Positions 10,973 to 23,413 of a stretch of DNA of 64,000 bases are shown one piece after another. Position 1 is the first letter of the stretch. Each line of letters begins with the position of its first letter. The notes beneath the pieces were generated by a model. That model was not told the DNA's origin and did not search any database. It was given only the letters and a program-made list of their open reading frames with translations. Source of the DNA: Papio anubis (Eukaryota > Chordata > Mammalia > Primates > Cercopithecidae). The position numbers and the translations under genes are program-made. The DNA is taken from NCBI RefSeq assembly GCF_008728515.1, contig NC_044986.1, forward strand, positions 62,361,159 through 62,425,158. Direction: 5' to 3'.

Positions 10973-12477
10973 CATACTCACCAGGGGAACAGTGTTTCAT
11001 ATCAACTCCAGTGAGAAAGGGCAGAAAGGCAAGAATACAATTCGAAGAAAAACGACCACCAAGGTCAACAAAATGAACAGTTTCTGAAGCATGAACAAAA
11101 AGTAAAATTACCTGGAGTGATTACCTGACCACCAATTCTTGCAAGGGTTATGGACATTTTGAGATAGGAATGGAGCTATTAAATGTGCTGAAGCAGTTTG
11201 AATAACTACTGAACTAGCCAGTTTTGGAATGATGACTTAAGCTCTATGATGAAGTTCAGTATAAAATACGGATGAGAGTATCACAATGACTGGACTTCTC
11301 TTCAGAATCACACTGCAAATGTATCCAATAAAAGTTCTTTGATGTAATTTCTAATTTATGACCACGGCCAGTCCTTTTATATTTCTGTTCAATCCTTCTA
11401 TTTCTGAAATATGCATATGAATCACATCCCTGTGGTTATAGTATTTTACTGAAATCTGGTTTATTAAACATTACTCAGCATGCAAAATATAACTTAATAG
11501 CTAAAGCTTAGGCAATATTTTGCTATAAGGCAAACTGCTTTAGGTTGCACTTTGTAGAAAACATTTCACCTACAAATAATGATTTAAGAAATCCAAATCA
11601 GCCTATCTTCTCCTGACCCCAGCATTTACAATAGAATTTTTCTTATTATCCATTGTTACTGACACCATGAAACCAGTGTTGCCAATCCATGTGACACCCT
11701 GAAACTCAGTTTCTTTAGCTTGCTTACTACACTGCCTGACTTCATAACAGCACTTATATCACTCAGTATTTCTCCATCTCCAAAATCTATAAATTTCTTA
11801 TGTGATTTTAATCCCATTCTCATTAGCTAATACATTTATACTTTATCCACATAAATATCTATATATCGCTTACTTCTCTAGCTTAATTCTGACTGTACTT
11901 TACTCACTACCCAGACAAATACTCAGTTTAGTTGCATCATTATTGCCTTCACTAACTGTCTGCCTTCGTAAGGACTTTTTTCCCCTCTCCTTTAGCACCA
12001 TCACCATTCCCAATCTTTTCTGGGTTGCTAATAGTTGATCCTGAATCTTTCCTACCACCATTTTTGGTTGGTGTTAATGTTACTGGCAAAAGGCAGAAGA
12101 ACTGCCCTGTTGTAAATTTTGACATCTAATTTCAACCAGAGTTTCATTAGCAATTGATATTCCTTTATTCATTTTTGTATTGCTTTTCTGATGAATTCTC
12201 CAATACGCCTATATCTAATCCTTCTCCTCCATCAGACAAAATTCCACTTTTATTTCCTCAAAAGCAAAAGTTACCAAAAGACATCAGCCACATGGTGTTA
12301 CTTCTTTTATCTACTCTCTCCATGTTTCAAAATATTTGTTATGGTAATACCTTTATTACTCTCCATTAGAAGAATATGTATATCCTATATTTCCAAGGCT
12401 TGTCTGCTGTTTCTTTTAGACTTGCTATAGAACACACAGTTATAACAACTCTTTCGGTTGTTTATACTTATTGACTG
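10973..12477. other. Unassigned sequence
   Basis: No family recognised with confidence. The part from about 11,600 is C/T-rich on the plus strand and vaguely like an old LINE of L2/CR1 type, but I cannot anchor it to any motif. Confidence 0.35.
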
Positions 12478-12486
12478 TTGCCGTCT

Positions 12487-12777
12487 TTTTTTTTTTTTTT
12501 TTTTTTTTTGAGGTGGAGTTTCACTCTTGTTGCCCAGGCTAGAGGGCAGTGGTGTGATCTCGGCTCCCTGTGACTTCCACCTCCTGGGTTCAAGTGATTC
12601 TCCTGCCTCAGCCTCCTGAGTAGCTGGGATTACAGGTGTCTAGCACCATGCCCGGCTAACTTTTGTATTTTTAGTAGAGACAGGGTTTCACTATGTTGCC
12701 TAAGTTGCTCTTGAACTCCTGACCTCAGGTGATCTGCCCACCCTGACCTCCCAAAGTATGAGCCACCATGCCTGGCT
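12487..12777 (-). mobile_element. Alu (AluS-like), minus strand, with a 3' arm deletion
   Basis: Reverse-complement Alu with a T-tract of about 24 nt at its left end. It is flanked by TTGCCGTCT (12,478-12,486) and TTGCCATCT (12,778-12,786), a 9-bp target-site duplication with one mismatch. Near 12,755 the first-arm box 'cccaaagt' runs straight into 'atgagccacc', so about 16 bp of the usual 'gctgggattacaggcg' stretch is missing. Confidence 0.92.
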
Positions 12778-12927
12778 TTGCCATCTATTTTTAACCAAAC
12801 AAAGCTATTGCACCTACTGCAAAAGTTTAAACAAATCATTGTTTAACATTTACGTACTCTCTTTTATTTCAAACATCCTACATTGTCTGTATTTTCAGTT
12901 CCATACAATCTCCCCTCAACACTGTTA

Positions 12928-13316
12928 CATGAAGTTTAGCCTAAAGCTGCCTCGTTACATGTTTTAAGTTCAGCTTAAAGGTTTCTCAGTACATCATGAG
13001 CTATAACCTAAATGGAATTGCAAACAGACTGTAGCCTCATCTTGCGTCAATCACCAAGTTTTGGCTAAATAAATGTGGCCAACTGTTAGAATCATGTTCA
13101 AATAAGGCAAACGTCAAGCTACAACCAATCTGGCTGTTTCTGTATCTAACTTCCAATTTCCATAACTCACTTTTCCTTTTGCTGCCCATAAATCTTCTAC
13201 CCTGTGACTGTGCTGGGGTCTCTGAGCCCACTCTGGTTCGGGAGGCTGCCTGATTTGTGAATCATTCTTTGTTTCATTAAACTCTTCTGAATTTAGTTTT
13301 GCTCAAGTTTTTCTTT
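12928..13316 (+). mobile_element. Class I ERV LTR relic (MER39/LTR49-like, tentative)
   Basis: The plus strand carries the order of LTR landmarks: 'caagctacaaccaatctggc' (a CCAAT-type element) near 13,117, a TATA-like 'gcccataaatc' near 13,184, 'ctgggtctctgagcccac'-like R sequence near 13,214 and the polyadenylation signal ATTAAA at about 13,276, then a T-rich U5. The family name is a recollection and uncertain. The 5' boundary is approximate. Confidence 0.55.
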
Positions 13317-15159
13317 TAAAAACACCTATAACATAAATTTTTACTTCTACCAGACTGGGTAATCAAACATTTCTTCACTTTTAGTTAAACAATTGATTTT
13401 TAAAAAATCTTATTTGACTATTTTGTGCTGTTTGTCTAGCAATATTTTCATTTTCTTTCCCTGAAACTCTGACTCTTCTACCATACTACTTGTCTTTCCT
13501 CTCATCTTCTTTTGTGAGCACTCCCCGATGCACATCTGCTAGTCTTACGGGTCAGATTTTAAACTATTTTAAGGTGAAATGAATTAACTACTCATTAATC
13601 ATGTACTAAATGTATATTAGTTTATAGATTTTCTCAGATGAATCTAATTTAGCAAGGTTTCTTCCTTTTAGTATTGGGTTCTTTTCACACTGCATGGACT
13701 GGAAAGGTAAATATAAGGAAATAAAGTCTCTACTGGTCTCCACTGCTGAGGTCTAAGCTACACTTCATGGGACAAATCATTAAAAACTACAAACAAAACT
13801 TCAGTGTTTAGACCAGAATCAACCATATAGATCTATGTCCATCACTGTTTTCTGATAGAAGATCCAACCGTTAACGAGAAACAAGCATTATGGCCACACT
13901 TGAAAAGGTCAATAAGATGCTTCAGAATAGAAAGGGGCAATCGTTAATGACATTAGATGAATTAGTAAAGAATCCGAGTCAATCTCCATTTAGAGAACAA
14001 TATAAAGACTAGATGAATTTCAATTATAAAATGAGCAAGACTGTAAGTATAAACTAACAGCCATAAAAAATACTTCAAAATGCTGCTATGTTTCAAAGTA
14101 TATTACAAAATATATTTCTGAATAGTGATAAGCCCAGATTTTCTAAAATGATTTTTCTGAGTTTTCAGAAAGTCCTGGGTATTTCAGGGAGCATTCTTAC
14201 TTCCATGTAAACAGAGGAGTAATTATGGGAATATTATAGAGTAATCTTAGTGGACAAAAAAATTATACAAAGGCCATAATTATAACATAGGCTTAACCTC
14301 AAATGTTGAAACATCACCAAAGAAAGATGCTCTGACTTTGAACATTCTTTTTATAATTAATTTTTTTCTTAAAGGAGAAAATTTTATTAAAAACCATGCC
14401 TAAAATTACCTAATTTTGTTAAGCCATCTGAAAAATTATGAACACCTAGGGTTTCCAAGTAAAATACTTTTATTATGTTTTTAGTATAATTTACTCATTA
14501 ACTGAAATTCAAATGTAAATCAAGGTTTTGTATTTTTATTTGCTAAATCTATCTTCCCTGTGAGAGACCTAACTGATGAATGTTATTTGTGTTCATATTA
14601 CTGCTTGTTCACCTTTATACACCCCAAGAAAAATATAAATTCTAGTAGAGACCACGTATTTCACATTTACTACTCTATCTTCAGCACCTAAAACCACAAA
14701 TTATAGGCCAAAATTTGGAGGTGGACTATGATCAATTTTACAGACTCATTGTCATCTTTATTTTTAATAAAGCTACCAAGTGTGAATAAAAAGTAAATAC
14801 CATCATCACACTCCAAAAGCTCACTGCGCGCTCTTTCACAGAGAGCAGATTCTTCTAAAATAGTTGTTTTAAATAGAAGAATGAAAATGAACTACTCACA
14901 TGACTTAATCTCTTCACTTCCAGGCCAGTCCACATAGCAGTGAAGTGTTCTTTGGATGACAATGTTACTTGGTGGCTGGCTTAAGCAGTCAACACATCTA
15001 AATTTCTCATTCAGTCTCTCCCCTCTCCCTTACTGTTCAACAGAATAATGACCCAATTTGACTGATAAATCACAAAATTTTTGGAAAAAAGGGACAGAAA
15101 ATATCAAGTTAACCTTTATTTTACAGATTAAAGAACTAAAGCTCACATACCTGTAAGAG
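13317..15159. other. Unassigned sequence
   Basis: AT-rich DNA with no recognised family. No open frame over 60 codons. Confidence 0.4.
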
Positions 15160-15590
15160 TATTTCCCTGATCCAAATCTTTCAATGGTTCTGAGTTGCTT
15201 ATTAAGATAAACCTTCTAAAGTTTTGGCATGGTACAAATGTCCTCCAAGATTGTGCCCTGGCCTTCATCTCCAGATGTGTGTCTCATCATAGGAATTAAT
15301 ACTATCTCCTGGCACCTATAAGTGACTAGTATCCCTGTGCTCTTAGTGACCCATAGGTGACCACTTCCTCCCTTGTACATCCATTCATACTTCTATTATA
15401 GCACTTTTAAGACTATGGAATGTAGAATGGAATTTATCAGTTTAAATGTCTGTCTCCTCTTATTAGTCTGAGTGCAGGAACTACAGCTTATTTCTGCTGG
15501 AATTACTAATGCCTATTCCAGTGTGTGGCATGTGTCAGGGTACCTGGTAGAAGTCCAATATGAATTTGATAAATGAAGAAACACATACAT
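15160..15590 (+). mobile_element. L2 LINE fragment, 3' end
   Basis: L2 3' architecture on the plus strand: 'ttgtgccctggccttcatct' near 15,252, 'cctcttattagtctgagtgc' near 15,455, 'gtgtggcatgtgtcaggg' near 15,522 (L2 'gtgcctggcacatagtagg' equivalent), and the end '...tatgaatttgataaatgaa' near 15,559. It ends in a small direct repeat (ACATAATTAATGGCA at about 15,587 and 15,611). Confidence 0.65.
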
Positions 15591-15907
15591 AATTAATGGC
15601 ACATATTATTACATAATTAATGGCAGAAATGAAGACTGCACTTTATTACCAATCCACAGAATTAAGCTAAGAATTTATCAATATCAATAAAAGAGAAAGC
15701 AATAAATTTTGAGATGAAAGTTATCTTAAAAATAAGTGTCAGCAATACGTCAAGCTTACAAACATGCTGAGAAAGCCTGGTCTACAATGTTCAAAAAAAT
15801 GTTGTTTTTCACTGTTCTGTCCATTAATTAAGCTTGAGTTTTTTTCCAGGCATAGTTTTGAACATGAATATCTATTTCTTATCCCTTTGTGTTTAATTTC
15901 TATAGTA

Positions 15908-16067
15908 CAGTAAGTCCTTATTTAAATTCTTCCATAGTTCTTGGAAATGGTGACTTTAAGTGAAACAATGTATGATGACACCCAGTTTTTAAAAATCGTC
16001 AACATTGTTTGAGGACTGTTTTAGTACTTTCCAAGAACTTGCTGAAAACATTAGTGATAACTTACTG
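15908..16067. mobile_element. TA-flanked DNA transposon (MITE-like), 160 bp
   Basis: Starts CAGTAAGT and ends ACTTACTG, with TA on both sides (15,906-15,907 and 16,068-16,069). With the flanks the ends form a perfect 15-bp inverted repeat, TATAGTACAGTAAGT against ACTTACTGTACTATA. A second inverted pair, AGTTCTTGG (15,936-15,944) and CCAAGAACT (16,031-16,039), sits exactly the same distance in from each end. This is the design of a non-autonomous Tc1/mariner-type element. It is one of the ancient mammalian families, but I cannot name it reliably. No transposase. Confidence 0.75.
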
Positions 16068-16579
16068 TACTATATTTTGTAATTTTTCATTATACACACC
16101 ACTATTTTGATAATGATGTGGATTGAGCAGATTATGGAAGAGAATACCTTCAATCATTTTGCTTCTATAACTTAAGTTCTCAACTCCTAACTTAGGAATG
16201 GATTTCTACAATCTAACTTGTGTGAAAACTAAGACCCACCATTGTGTATGCAAGGTAGGAATAGAAAAAAATTCCATACACAACATGTAAACCAAAAATT
16301 AAAAACAGTTATAGATACAATTTCCATTTATAAATACATTTGAAATAAAACTTTAAAATTTGGTAAATGTATGTTAATTGATGCATACCAGCATCATCAT
16401 TTTTAAATTTTTTAAATTCACTGTGATCTGACTTATAATAATATAAAATGATACATTTATCCATAAAGCCTGTCATTATGTGTGGCTGAATTATTTATGT
16501 GTACATCTTTTAACAGAACTTTTAAGAACAGTAAAGAAAAAACAATATAAAATTGGTGATTCTTTTTATAAATACAAAT

Positions 16580-16705
16580 GTCACCATTTATTTGCTATGT
16601 TCAAGTCCTAATTATGTACAAGGCAGTGAACTAATCACATTAAGTCAATTTAAACCTTGTTACACTCCAGAAAGGTCAGCAATATCATTACCCTCTAATT
16701 TGACC
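16580..16705 (+). mobile_element. MIR fragment
   Basis: Follows the MIR core order: 'atttatttgctatgttcaag' (MIR '...tttactatgtgccag'), 'caaggcagtgaactaatcac', 'aaccttgttacac' and 'gtcagcaatatcattaccct'. Diverged. Confidence 0.5.
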
Positions 16706-17857
16706 AAAAAATAAAAATATAAAAATTTAGTGGATATACTCAACTAGAAGAGAAATACTTTTGTTACATAAATATTACTTAGAAGTGAGAAGTGAGAAAT
16801 TTAGTCCTTTTACTAGGTGTGCTCTGAATTATTTTATTTTGATCACCATACTTAGGGAAGAATCCATCAATTATAGCTTGGAGTAATTGCAGAGATAACC
16901 TATATGCATTTAAAAGAAAAAGTCAAGGAAATATAACACCAACTTAGTAACTATTTCTGGGATATTATCTAATAATTGTTAACTCTTGGACATAATTTCA
17001 AGTAAACCTTTTGAAGATTGCCTTATCAGAGTAAGTAGCTACCTTGTAGAGATCATGTATATATATCTACACAATAAATGAGTGAATGGGAATGGCCTAA
17101 CTTCGTGGGACAACACTTGTGAAATAAATTTTCCAGTGATATCACCCACAGATTCATACACTTCAGTATTTCAGAGTGTTATCCTCTAGAAAACTGTTTT
17201 AGAGGACTCAGAGTAGATGAAGCTACTGATATCTCAAGATACCAGTGAAGAACGCACGGGATTGTGTTTCATGAAATGTGATCAGAAACCACTTAATAGG
17301 TTTTATATCATTTTATCATAAACATATATAGTCCATATACTAATTAATTTGCAGAGATTTTCCTATATCATCTACACTCTTAGAAGATTTTGTCATTAAA
17401 CTGGCCAATTAAGAAAAGTTTTTCTTTGTAAAATGGATGATTGGCTTATATTTTCTGGTGTTTCTTATTCATGGGCATGTATCACAACCTAACTACTCTT
17501 TTGTAAGCTTTAAGGGCTAGAATCAAACTGACCAGCATCTGCCCACCTCAACAGTCTGCCTTTTAATTACTGTCTATTAAAAACGTATATTCACTCTCCC
17601 TCCTCTAAACTTTTGAATATAATTAGTAAAACAAAATTATACATTTGTAGTCTCTAACACTTTCTAATGGCAGTCTCTTGACAGATAAGAGATATGCATG
17701 TATATTCAGTTGCCATGTAGTGTCTCAGAACTGGGTATGTTTCAGTGAGTGCAAATAAATATCACCTAACACAATTCACTTTAAAAGAGAAAGCTTATAA
17801 GACTAACTAAGGAAGAAAAAGAATAAGCTTTTCTAATATATCATTTATCTAACATAT
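16706..17857. other. Unassigned AT-rich sequence
   Basis: No recognised repeat or coding potential. Confidence 0.4.
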
Positions 17858-17886
17858 AGATAGATATCTAATGATCTATCTAATGA

Positions 17887-17921
<35 letters not shown>

Positions 17922-17925
17922 AGAT
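17858..17925. repeat. (CTAT)n/(ATAG)n tetranucleotide microsatellite
   Basis: A core of about nine (TATC) units occupies 17,886-17,921. It is bordered on the left by the inverted form (ATAGATAGATATCTA), so the locus can fold back on itself. Expected to be length-polymorphic. Confidence 0.92.
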
Positions 17926-19864
17926 ATATTTCTAAAAGGTATGTATTTTGATCCTTAAAGGTCATGCTGCAATTGTGTAACATTCTTAAAACTTATCTAT
18001 CATATTTTATAAAACAAAATGTGTGTCTAGGTCCTTCATAGAAGAGATATTTTGCTGTATGGGATTGGTACTCTTCCTTTATATAATATGCAACCAAAGA
18101 AAGAAGTGTTTCTTTTTCCCAAAGAAAAACAGTATTTAAAATACACAATGTATTTTTCTCCCATGTTTGAGATATCTGAAATAACCATAAAACAGCTGAA
18201 GTGTTTTCCTAAGCATTATCCATATCTTAGTCGTATTCTTTGCTCTCATGTTATTCCTAGCCCCCAAATAAGCCCATCTTCTAGACACGTCATCAGTTTA
18301 AGTATCTGTCTTGCCAAACAACAATTCCAACATTTTAAAAAACTGTTGCATTTTCAGTTGTGAAGCTAATTATGGCAGAAGTGAGAAAAGGAGTAGGCAA
18401 AAATTTACTGATAACTTATAAATAGAATAATTGCTTTCTAAATATGTAAATTTGAGTTTTAGAAGGACTAGGGCTTGTAATGATTATGTGGTCTTGTCAT
18501 TCTATTACGCTAATTTGAATTGAAACGGTGCTGCAATGCCAAAACCACTACTTTTAAAGTAATTTTCTACCTGATTTATTTATTCAAATTAATAAAAAAA
18601 AATATTGTGCTGTAGTCATTCACAGAAGCTGAAACAGCAAAACACAAACTAGTCCACCATCATCTAATTTGTACTTGCTACCACAATATTTCTTCCAGGC
18701 ACAATCAACTACTCTGTCAGCATCAGTGAACTTCTCTATAATGTTTAATGAGAAAATGTGAAGAAAGAATATCAAAAATATTTTTATTAGGGCTCAATTT
18801 TCCAACCCACTTATAGTTTCAAGATTCCTAGGCAATAGATGAGGCTCAGTCAAAGGTGAAAAACGACTAATGATCTTGGTTCCTCATCTCTGGAGTAGGA
18901 ACTAAGTAGACAGATGGAGAAGGAGATGGTACAGGTAGCTATTCAAACATGGGAAAGAAAAATCAAAAGAATTCTAAAAGAATGCCAATGCCATTCCCTT
19001 TACACATTAACAGGAAATAGATTAAAAAGAGAAAGGACAACCTCAGATTATTTTAGCATCATTTTAGCAGCATTCCTAGGCTGATAATACACTAGAAACA
19101 ACATGGTAAAGCTTAATGAAACCATAATACAATTGTCACTAAACAGTAACAGTTAAAATAAATAGCATTTGTATAGTACGTGTAGTCTCCACACATACAT
19201 CACCATGGGTGCTTATATCATCTTCAGTGAATAGATTTTTAAAAAAATAACCCTTTCCAAAATAGTTTGAGAAAGAAAATCAAGAACACGCTTGAAGGAA
19301 CTTAAAAAGAAGAGATTTATATAAAAATTTATAAATGGGTAAAAAGTAAAGTCAGTATACATTGAAAAGTGACATTTTATGGCCTTCTGTTACATTTACA
19401 GCGCATGTAAACATTGTTTCAAATATATAATTAAACATGACAACCACTACCACCCCTCAGCCCCAGATATACTTCACCCACTCCACATCCTCACGTAAGC
19501 ACCAATGTTTTAATAACATGAGGATTTCTCCCATCCTAGTCACCAAAAGGCCCAGGGGATACTGAAGTGGATGGCTTTAGTCTCCCCCACTTCAATGTAC
19601 CTTATTGCACCTCACCAAAACCATCCTAAGAATACTCAATCCAAGTAAAATGAGTATATTTTATGGTATATTTATAGTAAAATATACTAAGTATAAATAC
19701 AATATAGTATATTTTTATGCAAATGCATATTTTTTAAAAGTCCTCCAATACTATCCCCATCTTCTAATGAATTGGCTATATCTAAACTGCCATTTAGAAG
19801 CTTTTGGAGACATCAATACATTAAATAATTTTCCAGTTAAAGCAATAACATCATTTCTGCCATG
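17926..19864. other. Unassigned sequence
   Basis: No recognised repeat family. The 103-codon plus-strand frame at 18,052-18,363 has no recognisable domain and no supporting signals. I do not call a gene. Confidence 0.4.
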
Positions 19865-20335
19865 AGTCATACATTTATTCATTGAACAAATATGTAAAGG
19901 GCCTACTTTATGCCATGTACTCTTCCAAAATTTGGTGATACATCAGTGGAAAAAAGACAAAATTCTTACTCTCTTGAAGCTTACACTCTAGTGAGGAGAA
20001 AGGCAAACAAATAAATAAGTAAATGATGTAGAATTATAGCAAGATAAGAAGTATGGAGAGAACAAGATGGGCATCAGTTACAATTTGAAATAGGGAACCT
20101 AAGGTACATCTCAATGATAAGGTGACATTTTGAAAAGAGTTGAAGGTGAGAGAGAGGTCATGTCATGCATACATCTGGAGTATGGAAAGACAAAAGCTAG
20201 TTCCAAAGCCCTGAGGCAGGATCATAGCCAGTGTGTTAGGGGAACAGTAAGGAAGGTCAATGTGAGGAAGTTAATGGGATAAACAAAATAGAGTAGAAAA
20301 TGCAGTCAGAGATTACAAAGATCTTAGAAGACATG
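19865..20335 (-). mobile_element. Ancient L2-type repeat (minus strand)
   Basis: The plus strand reads 'tttattcattgaacaaatat', 'gcctactttatgccatgtac', 'cttgaagcttacactctag', and later 'aagccctgaggcaggatcat'. This is the widespread mammalian motif 'tattgagcacctactatgtg...ggagcttacattctag', which is the antisense of an L2 3' end, followed by sequence often found beside it. The family assignment of the right half is uncertain. Confidence 0.55.
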
Positions 20336-21080
20336 TTTTGAAAAGCATGAAAAAATAGAGGGTCAGGGATAAGCCCATTTTTTTTCATATTGTCATATTT
20401 TATAGTAATAAGCTAGGTTCTGTTTAAAAAGAAATCTGGGACATAGGACAGTAAACCATGTGGCCTCAGGAAAACTTTAGCATATGCTTCTTACATTTGA
20501 TTAAAACATGTATGTGTAGTAGCTGATATTCATGCCTTTCCTATAGTGCTTAACATAAACATTTAAATCTATCTTACAAGCAACTTACGTAAGATTTACT
20601 TAAGATTACTTAAGTAAGAGAGACAGAGATAGAGGCAGAGACAGAGAGAGCACTAAAAAGAAATGTAGTAGCTAAGAAGGCTTTACTCTGATTTGGTGCT
20701 CCCTTCTGGCTCTCGGATCTTAAAATCACAGTAAATATATTGCTCAACATTGAATGATAAGAAAATGCATCTGACACATAATATCCAGGGTGGGTTAGTT
20801 TTTAATTAACCATTTAAAGTAACAATATTGCACAAACCAGCTGGAGTAAAATAAGGGTAAATATGATAAGGAATCTTTAGGCATTAAAAATAAACGGTAT
20901 CATATATGGGAAGAAATGGCTTAGGTATGCCAAGAGGCATGATCTCAACACACAGTTGATATTGGGGAAAAAACGGCAATGATAGTGGAACCCCTTCCTA
21001 TAATTTAGTAAGGCAAACAAGATAATAAAAGCATCCAATTTAGAGTCTTTGTTTACTCTAAATAATTGCACATCAATTGA
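20336..21080. other. Unassigned sequence with a GA-rich patch
   Basis: Contains an ACTTACGTAAG/ACTTAAG palindromic patch at about 20,582-20,612 followed by an AGAGACAGAG-rich run to 20,651. Otherwise unrecognised. Confidence 0.4.
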
Positions 21081-21124
21081 GTCTTGCATTGAGAAATAAG
21101 GGTTCTTGCATTGAGAAATAAGGG
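21081..21124. repeat. 22-bp tandem duplication, two copies
   Basis: Two adjacent copies of a 22-bp unit (containing TTGCATTGAGAAATAAGGG) that differ only at the first base: 21,081-21,102 and 21,103-21,124. It looks recent compared with the diverged repeats around it. Confidence 0.93.
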
Positions 21125-22687
21125 AGTACTACTTTTTTATCCTGACAGGAAAATTAAAAGGCCCAAGTTATTATATAATGTAAATAATGTATTAGAGTTA
21201 GCAATGAGAAAGACTTCATTTAGAGCAAGGCTTATTTCATAATTGCAGGGTAAATCTGTTGTTTTGATAAGTTTTTTTTCAATTGATATATAAATAAATG
21301 TATACTTTTAGGTACACTCTTACTTTTACAGAAATTTAAATTTACGTTAATGTACCACTTAAAATCGCATTAAATAAAGTGGCATAATATGTGTTTTTGT
21401 AATGTAAGGAAGATATCAGTGTATGCTAAAATATATAAAATCTGATGCTAAGCAAATGGAGTAAACAACAAAAAACAACATAGCCATATAAGGTTTACAA
21501 AATAATTCACATGTAGTTTACAATTGTGTTTAGAACGTGATCTACTGAAAAAGACAGAATTATTTATAACATCTCTTTGGGACCTAGGCCACTTTGTACA
21601 TATAGAAAGCCACAGTTCTTGGGTGGCTGACATACTCTGAAATGTTCTCAGATTTTAAATTGTAGAAACAACACTTCCCATAAACAGAGAGCTCTCTGGG
21701 GGCATCTATAGGACTAAGTGGTAATTCTCAGGGAAGCAACGTTTTGGGAACATTCCGTCATACTGTGCCATTAATGAATTGCCTGATTTATAACCAATGT
21801 AAATTTGGAGCTGGCTACTTTCCCAGAAAGCTTCCAAGTGGCGGCACAGTCGCAACACTAACACCATCAACACAGGAAAAGACAGCAGCCTGAGGAATTT
21901 AAAAATGGACATTTTGGCCAAGGTATGAACGTATAATGGATGTGGAGTTCCAAAGGAGGTGCTAGACTTCAAGCAGCACATAAAAACTGAAATACTAAAT
22001 ATGAGTAATGTCACACTTCAACCTTTGTCACACAAAAGCTCTAAAGGGCTCCAGATATGGGGACAGCAGATATGGGCAGCATTCTGGAAGCAATTATTTT
22101 AGAGAGAGCTATGCTGTGAGTCTAACAAAAAGAAAAGAATGGAAAGCAGTTCCCTAACCCTGAAATAAGATTTCTCTGCAAGTATGAAAAAAGCTGGAAT
22201 GGGCTACCTGCAGATCGGGGATGCTTTGGCCTGGAGCCTAATTCACATCTGGAAAAGCTAAAGAGGCCAGTGAGTACAGAGGACAAGCCTGTGTTTGAGT
22301 TTAAAAGCAACCCCTTCACCTGGATATTGAAAGGGGATGAATTCCAGAAGCCAACCCTGATATCTGCAGTAGAATCTTCTGTGTGGAGCCATTTAAAAAC
22401 AGGCTGGTCCAAGAGGGCAACATGCCAGGCTAAGACTTCCTGGTTTTAAGAGGTGAAAAGTTTACCGCTGGAGTCCCGGATGATGGGGAACCGGAAACAA
22501 CCAGACAATTCCACAACAGAGTTACAATCGGAGGGACCCAAAAGGGAAGTTTTTCTTCAAAAATCCTTCCCTCATCTCTCTCTTTCTACGGATGTGATTA
22601 TGTGGTTCAAGAATTGTTGAGCCAGTTTCAGATTATAACCTTTGTGCATGTCTAACGTTTTCCCTTGCAGTAATAGAAACTATTGTT
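21125..22687. other. Unassigned sequence, GC-richer block at about 21,650-22,600
   Basis: The block from about 21,650 to 22,600 is visibly less AT-rich than its surroundings and holds overlapping open frames on both strands (minus 21,706-22,014 and 22,122-22,412; plus 22,126-22,449 without an ATG). I recognise no protein, domain or repeat family. It may be a very old LTR or internal ERV piece. Confidence 0.3.
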
Positions 22688-22984
22688 GTAGGTTTTGTTT
22701 TTGTTTTTTGTTTTTGAAGCGGATTCTCGCTCTTTTCTCCAGGCTGGAGTGCAGTGGCGTGATCTCGGCTCACTGCAACCTCCACCTCCTGAGTTCAAGC
22801 AATTATCCTGTCTCAATCTCCTGAGTAGTTAGGACCCGCCACCACTCCTGGCTAATTATTTAGTAGAGATAGGGTTTCACCATATTGGTCAGGCTGGTCT
22901 AAAACTCCTGACCTTAGGTGATCTACCCACCTCAGCCTCCCAAAGTGCTGGGTTTACAGGCCTGAGCCAACGCGACGGGGTAGC
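22688..22984 (-). mobile_element. Alu (AluS-like), minus strand
   Basis: Reverse-complement Alu with a (GTTTTT)n-type tail. It is flanked by a perfect 10-bp target-site duplication, AACTATTGTT (22,678-22,687 and 22,985-22,994). A deletion in the middle removes part of the 'gggattacaggcg' box (near 22,830), and the linker is shortened to 'taattatttagtagag'. Confidence 0.94.
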
Positions 22985-22994
22985 AACTATTGTT

Positions 22995-23399
22995 TCTTAA
23001 TGCCTCAATCTAATAACACTTATAGTAATCTGTTGTACATGTGTGCTTTAGGGATTTTAAAACCTTTCCATTTCTTACCCAGAATCTAAATATTCAGCTT
23101 ACTTTACTGTTGTTAATTTTTTAAACATTTCTTATTAGCATCCCTAGAAGTTTTATTCCTATTTTAACTTTCTTGCTATTTTGGCTAATAAATATAATTA
23201 CTTTTATATTTTGGAGTTGTGTTTCTGCTTAACCCTTCTTTTTGATGCCTTTGAAGAGGGTGCAACCAAAGTAATTGAGGGCAAATGCTTTCAATAGTGT
23301 GCTGTTGTAAAAGATTTTTAATTTAGTATTTGAATTATGTATTAATATCATTTCAGTGTAGCTTTCTTTCGGGAAAATAGTAACAGATAGGTAAACAAG
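22995..23399. other. Unassigned AT-rich spacer between two Alus
   Basis: Lies between two oppositely oriented Alus. No repeat family recognised. Confidence 0.4.
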
Positions 23400-23413
23400 A
23401 AATGTCCTTTTTT

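Noticed and set aside
10613..11014. Cys-Val-rich and Thr-His-rich small proteins
   Set aside because: They are translations of the (CA)n microsatellite and an Alu edge.
12060..12125. MADE1-like hairpin transposon (words resembling 'ttggtgc...ttactggcaaaa')
   Set aside because: The two arms do not form an inverted repeat and the TTAG...CTAA ends are absent.
22126..22449. Plus-strand stretch of 107 sense codons
   Set aside because: It has no ATG in frame, no splice-site support that I can defend, and an equally open frame exists on the other strand.
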